DNA of 64,000 bases from Alviniconcha marisindica (lineage: Eukaryota > Mollusca > Gastropoda > Provannidae), in assembly GCA_018857735.1 (NCBI GenBank), contig JABMCL010002031.1, positions 35,001 through 99,000 of the forward strand, in the 5' to 3' direction. Both the position numbers and the translations under genes were made by a program. The notes beneath the pieces were generated by a model, which saw only the letters and a list, made by a program, of their open reading frames with translations, ran no database searches and had not been told where the DNA came from. Every line of letters begins with the position of its first letter. Positions within the stretch are counted from its first letter, which is position 1. Shown one piece after another: positions 55,045 to 64,000 of this stretch.

Positions 55045-55882
55045 GAAAAAAAAGCAGTTCTTGTGCCGCTGTTCAGTATTTGAGTGAGAAACTAAGAAGG
55101 GCCTGGAGTTAAGTGTTGCTTGTCTGTCTAATATGGTCTTTGCTGTGAAGTCTAATTTGTCTTTTGTTTGCTGGAAGGGGTAGGCGCTTTACAAATTTCC
55201 ACTATTATTTCCGTTCTTATTAAGAACTGTTCCGCAACTGGCCAGTCCGATGCCGGCGCACGCGCGCCCGGCCACGTTCAGTGCCTGTGGAGCGACTTGC
55301 CGCCGCATAGTGCTGTCTGGTCGAGCGGCAGCACGCTCCGAGCATCGCCTTCCGGCACCTTCCTCCTGAGAGATGTCGTAACTGACGAGCTTGTGTTGGT
55401 TGAGCCAGTGTGACAGAATCAGTCGTGTCTCGAAGCGTGCATGTGAATCAAACGTACCAGTTTGGACGAAGCACCCCTATATCACCTGTTTTTTAATTTT
55501 ATTTTTTAGAATAGATGGGCTTTGGTTCGCGGACTGTACGGGGGGGGGGGGGGGGGGGGTAAATCATGTGACTTGAACAACCAATGAACGGTCGATTCTG
55601 GTGCGATTGACCCCTTTCGTTTATTGCTGTCGCCACGACAACCAATCAGAGTCGACTACGAAGTTCTACAACTCATTCAAAACGGATGTAGGGGGAACGT
55701 GCTGACACTGACTTAGAGCGTACTGAGATTTGCCGGACTGGACTGAATCATATTTCCGGGATGCCCACAGACTTCGTAAAATTTCCGGTTAATTGAACTG
55801 TTGACTTAGAAAGAAGCTCCGGTACCTGGCTGGCCGTTGTTGTTATTATTATCTATTTATTTTTCTCCGGGGTTAGCCGGTA

Positions 55883-55976
55883 GGGTGGGGGGCATTTAGT
55901 GTACGCCAGCACAAGTGCGCGTGATCCGTGGCGGGGGGCATTTAGTGTACGCCAGCACAAGTGCGCGTGATCCGCC
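55883..55976. repeat. 45 bp direct duplication
   Basis: GGGGGGCATTTAGTGTACGC and CAGCACAAGTGCGCGTGATC twice. Confidence 0.85.
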
Positions 55977-56064
55977 TATGAGTGTGTGGGGGTTCGTGTG
56001 CGTGCCGTGTATGTGTGTGTGGGCGCGTGCACGGAAACTTGTGAACGATGTGTGTGTCAATGTC

Positions 56065-56075
56065 AGTGTGTGTGT

Positions 56076-56123
<48 letters not shown>
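56065..56123. repeat. (GT)n microsatellite
   Basis: GT run after a short GTGTGTGTGG interruption. Confidence 0.9.
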
Positions 56124-56448
56124 AGCGGGGTGTTTGTGTTTCAGCATGTCAGTTTCACTGTTTTGTATGACTAAGTATGTGTAGTAATGTATTATTATGC
56201 TATTGACTTTTGTGTGAGTATGCATTCCATACCGTGCTTTTCCGGGCTTTAATTAAATGACAAAGCTCTGACTCGCTCAACTCGCACTATAAATTTCATA
56301 TTATCATATTATCAGTTCATGACTGACTCGATTGATTACTATGGCTCAAACACCAGGCAGAGTTTGCCATTTCGGTTCAGTTTGTGACTGATGCTGCAGT
56401 GAGGAATAAGTGTCGAACCTCATCAGAGAGCTAGGCCAGGGTTGGTTC

Positions 56449-56474
56449 CCCCCCCCCCCCCCCCCCCCCCCCCC
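56449..56474. repeat. Poly(C) tract
   Basis: About 26 consecutive C; a poly(G) of ~19 lies at 55541-55559. Confidence 0.9.
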
Positions 56475-56967
56475 AAGTGTTTTGACGGAGGAGTCCGGCT
56501 TTTCCGTTCCCGTCAGTTCTGTGTTGAGGCTTGTCTGCGGTTGTCCCTATTATTTATTTGCTGCAGACTATAGTCTTTTAGATTGTTGTGTTTTGGTCAG
56601 TGGTGTGTTTGGGTTTGTCCGCCGTTTTTATTTGTCACCCAGGCCAAGCTAAGCGGCGGCGGCCACGGTACTTCTTTATTCCATTTCACAAAGCCGGAAC
56701 AAGCAAACAACAACAACAACATATTAAATGTAGGGGAGAGGGGTGGGGAGTGAGGGAAGCAGGTTGGAAGCATGGATGAAGAGTCACAAGTCAGAGGTTG
56801 CTATAACTATAACTTTTTATTTGCACCAACCAGGACTGAAACAGTGTAGGCGGCTCTCCCCTGAGATTAACACATGAACACCGGCCGCAACAGCAAACAA
56901 ACAACCTGCCTCTGCAGGGACACTGGGGGAAAAGGGACGCTGCCGGGTAAGTAAAGGTGGTGCTTAA

Positions 56968-57272
56968 AATAAAAGTCCAAGGTTTTTAAGTATGCAAAAT
57001 GACCATCGAAATGACTGACAAATGACTCAGTCACTAGTTTCAGTTTCGTCTTCGGAGCTCGAGTTGGCCATTTTGCAGCGACTCCCCAGAGTGACGTACT
57101 AGGCATATGGTCACCGTGATTTGGGCGTCATGGCGACGCTTTCGGTACGACAGAAAATGTCTTTTTTTCGTGCATTTATAACCCTCAGATCACAGTTTCA
57201 CCTACATCATTGTTCTCAGCGAGCTTTAACGGAAATCGTGTCAAAAATCACCCCTAACCTTGGACTTGTCCT
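56968..57272. mobile_element. MITE derived from the Kolobok-like element
   Basis: It matches the outer ~60 bp of one end and ~240 bp of the other end of 44703-45541, in inverse orientation. TTAA flanks both sides (56964-56967 and 57273-57276) and the SINE sequence GGTGC-TTAA-CGCCCACAG is split exactly at TTAA, so the target duplication is visible. Confidence 0.7.
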
Positions 57273-57354
57273 TTAACGCCCACAGAAACCGCCGGTAAGG
57301 CTTATTAGGGACGGGGAGAAGGGGGTATGGAGCGGTGGGGGAAGAGGAAGAGAG

Positions 57355-58282
57355 CCGCACACACCGAGCACCGCTTTCCGGCACCTTCCTCCAACTGAAC
57401 TCTGCCAGATTTAGTTACGCCACTGAAGGGGCACTCTTTATCTCCGCGCAGCTCAGCGCGCTCCGAAAGGTTTGCCGGCGGTACTAATCAAACTCCAAGC
57501 ACTGGTTTACGACATCCTTCCTTCAACCACTGCCGTATTTAGTCAGTTACGCCATAGGTTCCTGAAAACCCTGTCAGCTAACGAGCAGTTTTTCGTTGGT
57601 GCTCAAACAGTAATAAGTTTGTTACAAACAACTGAAATATGAAACAAGGCGTGTCATTTATAGACGCCAACAAAGTTTACACCAGCACAAATAAAACCAC
57701 AATCGTTTGAATCGAGACGGAACTCCTTTTCTTTACAGGGGTGGATGCGTCTCATGTTTAAGTGGGTGCTTGGGCTTTAGGTTGCTTCCACAGTCTTATT
57801 AGTACCCAAACTGACCTCAGTTTCGGAGGGCGCTGACCGCGTCGGTGGACAGCTGCGCGGAGATAAAGAGTGCCCCTTCAGTGGCGTAACTAAATCTGGC
57901 AGAGTTTGGAGGAAGGTGCCGGTCGGCGGAAAGCGATGCTCCGAGTGTGGGTACTACTGAATATGACTGTAGAAGCGGCAACCTAGCGCCCAGGCACGCA
58001 CGTAAACACGAGACGGATCCACCGTGCCCGGGTAAAAAGAGTTCCGTCTCGATTCAAACGATAGTGGTTTTACTAGTTTGTGCTGGTGTAAACTTTGTTG
58101 GCGGCTATAAATGACACGCTTTCATTTTCAGTATTTGAGTTGTTTGTAACAAAATTACTACTGTTTGAGCACCAACAAAAAACTGCTCGTTAGCTGAGTT
58201 TAGTTCTGGACCCCGACCTATGGCGTAACTAAATACGGCAGTGGTTGAAGGAAGGATGTCGTAAACCAGTGCTTGGAGTTTG
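57355..58282. repeat. Inverted-repeat block with interleaved arms A-B-A'-B'
   Basis: Arm A 57359-57452 pairs with A' 57851-57950 (ATTTAGTTACGCCACTGAAG, GCACTCTTTATCTCCGCGC). Arm B 57491-57725 pairs with B' 58039-58282 (GGTTTACGACATCCTTCC, GTTTACACCAGCACAAA). A and B also share CCTTCCTxCAAC and TTTAGTTACGCCA. Related ends lie at 55295-55370 and 62960-63030. Confidence 0.7.
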
Positions 58283-58770
58283 GGGAGAGAGACATACCTA
58301 TCGCCACACTGTCAGCACCAGAATGATTCCTGCGTTAAGATGGGCAGCGATAAGAGCCATTTTAATGTTTCAGTAGGAAGTGATGGACAAAGTCACAAGA
58401 CAGTGTCCACAAACCACAACCTTTTTGAAGAGAAAGGAGGGCCGAAGCGGTATCGAACCGAGGTCCTTCGCTTACCAGCGGCCTAACGCCTTACCGCTAA
58501 GCCAAACCGGCTCACGCCGGGACGTTTTAACAGCGTTTAGATAACTGGGGCCATAAAACTCCCACCCAGTCAAAAAGGAAAAGAAACCGGAAAGAAAAGA
58601 TTAAAGGTCATGGCCCGAAACACACACAATACACTCGGTTACATAAATAAAAGAAAAATATTATTTAAAAAGAAAGAAAAGAAAGAGAGAAAAGCGACCA
58701 TGTACAAATGGTGATTCAAAACTCATTTACTAGAGAGCGCAACAACAGACAGGCAATACTGATATCATAA

Positions 58771-58905
58771 ACATTGGGGCATCCTATAGCACAAGCAACA
58801 AATTATTGCTTGTTGCCAGACACATTCTGACTACGGGCCTCCAAAAATGCCTTTAAAGTTGGCAGGGTAGAATTCGCAAATTCACTGTCCGAGCCATGCA
58901 CCGGA
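58771..58905 (+). repeat. Dispersed repeat, copy 1 of a pair
   Basis: TTATTGCTTGTTGCCAGACA, CTACGGGCC and AAAAATGCCTTTAAAG match 63683-63820 in the same orientation. Unidentified family. Confidence 0.7.
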
Positions 58906-59149
58906 AGTGATAAGCAGCCAAGGGACTCAAGCGAAGTCAAAAGTCAAGGGAGTTTACAACCCTGTCTGAACCGCTAGCGCATCAACTTTTAGAGGGATCA
59001 ACATTGTGTGAGCGGTGAGCGTTTTTAGAGTTTTGTTGTTGTTGTATTTTACTTAGGGTAACCTTACTTAGTTATCTGGCATTGTTGTGCTGTTTTTGTG
59101 GGCGCATTTTGTAACTTGGTTTATCATAATCATGTGCGCGCGGGACAGT

Positions 59150-59280
59150 TCAGCCCACCAAAGGCACCAGCCGCCATTTGTTGAGTGCCGTTCTCCAGGG
59201 CTCCCCGTCTCTAAAAGTAACACAAGTAACAGTCCGTACGGTTTCTGTGGACGTAAAGCAACATTGAACTCGAACGCGTT
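59150..59280 (+). mobile_element. SINE family 3-like fragment
   Basis: CCAGGGCTCCCCGTCTCTAA and CGGTTTCTGTGGACGTAAAG with AACATTGAACTCG match the shared module of families 2 and 3. Confidence 0.4.
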
Positions 59281-59463
59281 TTCCAGATGCACATGTCTCG
59301 AGTTGAAATTGTTTTGACCAATGTCGGTACTGAACTTGAAGTCGGTTTTTACAGTATCACGCGTGCGTACGACTAGAGTGTATTTATGTTCAGTATAATG
59401 TAGTTTTTTTAAGTTCTCGGAAGCTGAAAAGGAAAGTCAGCGAGGGGTAAAATCCAAGGAGAC

Positions 59464-59984
59464 GGTCGGAAATTCCTGGACCGCTTTAAAAGTTATTCTG
59501 GGTCACAAATATCATCACAATCATTAAATGAGGTCCGTATCTACCGATTACAGCTAAAATCCGCAACAAAAGGTGATTTTTTTCCTATATATTTTTGTCT
59601 TTGATTGTTTAACGTCTGCCTCACAGATTGCAAATGGCGAACGAAGCCGACTTCTAGGTAAGCGGCCTCGTTAATAAGCTACGGCAATTAAAAACCCACG
59701 GAAAATGTACGGAAAAACTTGCAGTCTGAGAATGTTGAGTTGTGAGTATGATTGCCTTGCCAACATCGTCACTAAGAAAGCGTTGACGTTTTTATTGGGA
59801 AACTAGGTCAAATGTCGAAAGGCAACATGCGCCGACACAAACAAAAACAAAAATATATGGGGGGGAAAAACCTCACCTTTTGTTGCGGATTTTGGCTGTA
59901 ATCGGTAAATATTGACCTCATTTTATGATTGTGATGATATTTGTGATCCATTTTTTTTTTTAAACGGTCCAGGAATTTCTGACC
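59464..59984. mobile_element. MITE with ~115 bp terminal inverted repeats
   Basis: GGTCGGAAATTCCTGGACCG at the left matches, inverted, GGTCCAGGAATTTCTGACC at the right. The match continues through TCACAAATATCATCACAATC and CCGATTACAGC-AAAATCCGC to CAACAAAAGGTGA. The ~280 bp centre has no homology I can name. Confidence 0.7.
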
Positions 59985-60178
59985 ATCTACGTCATGTCTA
60001 CATGACTATAAGTATAAACTAGTGTAAACTACAGTACTCTGGTAATTTCCTGCCTCAGTCAGTGTAGAAAATGACCAAAGACAGTAAGAACCCAAGGGTC
60101 ACACTCACAGAGCAAGCTGCATCGATTTTTCAAAGAAAACGCAGACCTTTGGTATAGTATCCAACTTCAACATAACAT

Positions 60179-60602
60179 AGCTGTCAACCCCTTTTGGGAG
60201 TAAACTTTAGTCCAGAGTTTGTGAACCTGTATTTCCCTTATACAGGCCAGGGTCTTTTGTCACTTCACTGGTGGCAGTGGCGTTTTCAATTCCAACTGGC
60301 ACGTGTAGAAGTGGAAGGAAAAAGCAGTGATGTGCAAAATACACATGCGCAACTTAAAATCTCACTTCCAACAAGATCTCTTAGCCTATTGCACTAGGCC
60401 AGTCAGTGTGCATTTGGCAATGGCGTGTGTTGGCTGCTCGTTCAACAATTTTCAGTATTTTTGCTCTTTTTACACAACAACAAAATCTCATAAAACTTAT
60501 GTTTTCCTGTATCCATTTTCCAATATGGCCATATCCCTCCAAAGTAATGATTTTTTGAAATTTTTATACTAGTAAACTGTATGGGTTGACACAATGACAG
60601 GT
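60179..60602. mobile_element. MITE with AGCTGTCAACCC / GGGTTGACA...CAGGT termini, copy 2
   Basis: Flanked by ATAACAT on both sides (60172-60178 and 60603-60609), a 7-8 bp target duplication. Its right end has a small extra ACAATGACA. No coding capacity. Confidence 0.6.
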
Positions 60603-60609
60603 ATAACAT

Positions 60610-63600
60610 CATGAAGACTCGGACACTTTTACAGGGCTTAACATTAACTTTATTTCCTACTAGCAGCAAGTAGAGGAAAAATAAACTTCCCAGGCACTAT
60701 TTTTTGGTTGCCCATACTTTTCACTTTATGCACTAAGAGTAAGACACCAAAACAAACTAACAACAAAGTTAAACAACTGTCCACAGTTTTATGTCTGTTC
60801 TGGAAATTCATTCAGTCCACTGGTAATTTGCTGTTGCTGTTTTAATGCCCAAAAGTATTGCTTTTAGTTTGTTTTATTTGGTGTTCACTTATTCAAGTTA
60901 TTGTCAACTTTTGGATCATACTAACTGTTTAGACTATTAGTTGTTATTCAGTCTCAGAGACTGACAGAGCAAAGTTTTCCAGTGCCATGTAGTGATGTAC
61001 ATCATATGAGACAACAGCATGGCACTGCAACCAACTAGGTCTCACCCACACTGACTGGTGTAGATCTGTGCAGGTCTCTTGTTGGACTGTGTACATGCAA
61101 ATGTGGGAAAACTGTAAAGCCAACAACTTGACTGGGAATGATAATGCAGTTGTACTGATCAGTCTGCCAGTCACCCAGAGCAGTGTGTAGATTCCACCCC
61201 CACCCCCCCACCCCCCTCCGTGTACAAACAACCCTGGCAGCAAACTCGGCAGCCTGGTACAACTGTTCTGGACCTCACAACAGTCTGAGCAACATATTTT
61301 CTCATTGGCTGATCCACAATAAAGCAGCCAATGACAACGCACATTTTTTGTAATGGTGACTGTTCTTCCCAAGGACCCTCCCAAGATTGGAACCAGCTTG
61401 CACAGTGACACCCACATATCCTCCACCTGTGGTATTCATGGACAGCCTTATTGCTGATGCACATTGTCACTCGCCATATGCTGAAGCTGTGTAGAGCTCT
61501 ACAGCGTTACTGTTACTGTTAGTGGTGTAGGTAGTTCTAACCAACTTGAAAGGACATTTTAACAGAAGGGACCAAAGCTGCCATGCGTGTGTGCATGTTT
61601 TATGGGGCCATGAAATGACTAATGCTTTAGTACATGTATGTGAGCCTGACCCAGTATTACTATTAGTACTATCACTCATTGTTTTAGATTTCTGGTGAAA
61701 TTCATGCTTCGCCATGAGTAAAGAGAGCTAGCTTCTGATTGGCTTAACTGCACTGGCAAGCCAGTCACATGCTACGCCACTTAAGTCAGTTGGTTTGATG
61801 ATGTAAAAGGAAAATTATGTTGCGTTTGTGGAACCGCAAAACAAAAACTTCCACAGTTGACAGTGACTCGAAATCTATTGCTTGAATTGAAATATGATAC
61901 TATCAATATTTTTTTTTTTTATTTTTAAATGGGCAGTCGGGCAGTCCTGATTGTCATACTGTCAGGCCTCCTGAAGCAGGGTTTTATTAATACTAGGTAG
62001 GTCCAGCCTCTCTCTAATACTAGTGCTGTGTAACATTGCTGCTGTGAGGTAAAAATTGTGTTAGATCCACTGATTTATTTTTCCCTTTTATTTTGCTTGT
62101 ATTGAATTTGTATACATTCATATAATATTTAATGTATATATGACAGTGAGAAGCAGCTACAGTATACATTCCCATATTCACAGCATATAATTGTATGAGA
62201 AAGGCAGGGGAAACCAGATCTAGATAAGTAAAACATGAAACAAAAGCCAAGAACCACACAATCATATGAACAGGAGAGAAAATGGAGGTACAGACATTTC
62301 ATGCAGTACATTTTGATTCTCAGTGATGAGAATTCCCGTTTTCACACCATATAATTCTATGACTGAGGAAGGCGGGGAAGCCTAAATGGGGGAGGGGGTA
62401 GGAGTCAAAAAACAAGATGTAGATGTACATGATAAGAAAGAGAAAAACAAAAGCAAACCACGTGCATCATGCAAACAAGAGGAGAGACAAGCTGTAGAAA
62501 TTTCAAGCGGTGGCTTCTGATTCTCAATAACGAGAGAAGTGAAAGAATAGCATTAGCAAAGCAATATAATACAAAAACAAATCATTTAGCATTGCTCATA
62601 TTTCAGAGGATCTTGCATATTTGTTTCTGGTGACCTAGCAGAATAATAGAAAACCTTGTTCACTTTTCTGTGTAAATGTAACTTGGACAAAATAAATCAA
62701 GTTGGTAATCACATCACATCATAGATCTACATCGTAACATGTCAAGAGGTGTGAGTCCAATTTGGTCATCAGGATATTTCAGGTTCTGTTACTCATTCAA
62801 ACCTGTGACTATACCTACATCATTTATGTAAATTTTACCTCACACTTCTTTAGGCTGTGAATTTGCATGCTCTAATTAATGCTGAGACTAATAACATATC
62901 AGGACTTTACTCTGTCTCTTTGATTACTTACTGCTATTTTAGTGCCAGTGACTGTTTTCATAGACCTATGGCATAACCACTTAGAGCAGTGGTTGGAGGA
63001 AGGATATGGTAAAACATTGCTTGGAATTTGCTTGTGACCTGCAAGTTTTACTTTTGGAACTGCATTCAGGTTCACTGCTTATAGCCCAGTTAGCTCCATC
63101 AGCTGAATCTTCAGTGTGCTTAGCTTTTGGTTTGGCGTACTAATTAGCCATGCCCTCTGATGAAATCAAGTTGAAATCGAGGCTGCCACCATTTTCTCTT
63201 GTTTGTACTTGATGTCACTGTCAGTTTGGTTTTCATTTTTTTGTTTGTAACTTATAGGCCTAGTCATACGGTTACGGGTTAGTGTATTGGGCAGTTCAGT
63301 GAAGCTGGTTTGCATGAGTGAATGCCCTTTGTAGTCTTTCGCGCAAGAAGTCGCAAAAGGTCACAGCTGTCAGTGTCACTTTCAGGCTGATTTCTGAGTA
63401 GGCGTTGGTTCACGCTGGGTATAACAGTGGAAGTTTAACCTAGGTGCACGTCTACAATACTGGCAAACAAAAGTGGGACATAGACATCCAAAAATAATCT
63501 GTTACCAGATTGTCAGAAACCCACATTTTTCTTGAAATAAATCATTCTTCTTTAAATACAAATGCCACCACTGTTGCAGTTGCAAAAATGACAAGGGAAA

Positions 63601-63680
63601 GTGATGGAGGATGGAAAAAAAGTGTCTTGACCTCATTTTTCAGCTGACCAAAAAATTAAGGGTTCATGGAAAATATGTAG
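60610..63680. other. Intergenic sequence right of the MITE at 60179
   Basis: No gene recognised. 60944-61426 is open on the minus strand for 160 codons, but there is no domain and the composition is poor. 63060-63320 is a diverged copy of 44150-44440 (GTGCTTTTGTTTTCCGC vs GTGCTTAGCTTTTGGTT). Confidence 0.45.
62147..62545. repeat. Two diverged tandem units of ~160-200 bp
   Basis: ATTCCCATATTCACAGCATA / ATTCCCGTTTTCACACCATA, and GATTCTCAGTGATGAGA / GATTCTCAATAACGAGA mark the corresponding positions. Confidence 0.6.
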
Positions 63681-63682
63681 TT

Positions 63683-63835
63683 TTGGACATCCTGTAGCAC
63701 GAGCAACAAGTTGTTGCTTGTTGCCAGATACATTCTAACTACGGGCCTTTAAAAATGCCTTTAAAGCTGGCAGTGTAAACTTCGCAAATTCACTGTCACC
63801 GCCTATCATTCTGAAGAAAGTACGCACTGGAAGTA
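63683..63835 (+). repeat. Dispersed repeat, copy 2 of a pair
   Basis: See 58771-58905. It includes the palindrome AGCAACAAGTTGTTGCT. Confidence 0.7.
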
Positions 63836-64000
63836 AAAGTGTCCAAGAAGATGGAATATTACAAGCTGAAAGTGAAATTGTTCTAGAAACTGGATTCAAA
63901 ATGACCTTGTTCTAGTAATAGTTTTTGGAACCGTGCCCTCGTCAAGTGCCCGGGAAATGTGGCTGATCACTTTGCCAGGGCATGCAGTCAGGTGATGATT

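Larger units (their letters stand above)
56942..58515 (-). mobile_element. SINE family 2 copy broken by two later insertions
   Basis: The SINE pieces are 56942-56963, 57277-57354 and 58283-58515 (tRNA-like head near 58440-58515). A TTAA-flanked MITE (56968-57272) and a ~930 bp inverted-repeat block (57355-58282) interrupt it. Aligning with the copy at 7105 restores the original order. Confidence 0.65.

Noticed and set aside
59640..59660. Mini-exon with ATG (MANEADF) inside the 59464-59984 MITE
   Set aside because: Acceptor and donor-like bases are present but the frame stops after seven codons; treated as possible captured sequence only.
60944..61426. 160-codon minus-strand open frame
   Set aside because: No domain; includes a translated C-rich tract (GGGWGGGGG); overlapping frames are open too. 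Probably chance.

Overview
This is eukaryotic nuclear DNA from an invertebrate animal, most likely a mollusc or another lophotrochozoan. The evidence is split genes with GT-AG introns, tRNA-derived SINEs, several degraded LINEs, TIR elements, long CA/CT/polyC microsatellites and a very high density of 20-95 bp tandem arrays. I could not run a search, so the phylum is an inference. One unread base (N) lies at 3443.

The one gene I recognise with confidence is on the minus strand: a WSB1/WSB2-type gene (WD40 repeats plus a C-terminal SOCS box). I rebuilt it as eight coding exons from 53155 down to 17500. All exon phases agree, giving 1284 nt and 427 residues, close to my recollection of about 400-420 for vertebrate WSB1 and WSB2. 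A CCAAT box and an NRF1-like palindrome sit upstream (53405-53448). The last intron is about 17.4 kb and separates the seventh blade from the SOCS exon. The first poly(A) signal after the stop is at 16076-16081.

Convergent with it, on the plus strand between about 5.9 and 13.85 kb, is a chain of exon-like segments. At least six (10063 to 13839) join with consistent phases at GT-AG borders. They encode a protein I do not recognise, so this is a candidate gene of unknown function.

Layout: 0.5-3.2 kb, three LINE fragments, one split by a tRNA-derived SINE. 3.4-10 kb, tandem arrays, two SINEs of a second family, candidate plus-strand exons. 10-13.9 kb, main body of the candidate plus gene with arrays against its exons. 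16-17.7 kb, WSB 3' UTR and SOCS exon. 17.7-35.1 kb, giant WSB intron with a 1.65 kb VNTR and more LINE/SINE debris. 35.1-46 kb, WSB exons 7 to 2, a 305 bp foldback, a Kolobok-like TIR element with a THAP coding remnant. 46-53.1 kb, WSB intron 1. 53.4-64 kb, intergenic SINEs, MITEs and inverted repeats with no gene recognised.

The most unusual feature is the link between tandem arrays and splice sites. Arrays of 53, 53 and 54 bp, in two neighbouring genes, each copy an intron/exon junction, so three exons are preceded by four or five near-identical 3' splice sites. Elsewhere arrays stop within a few bases to about 100 bases of exon borders.
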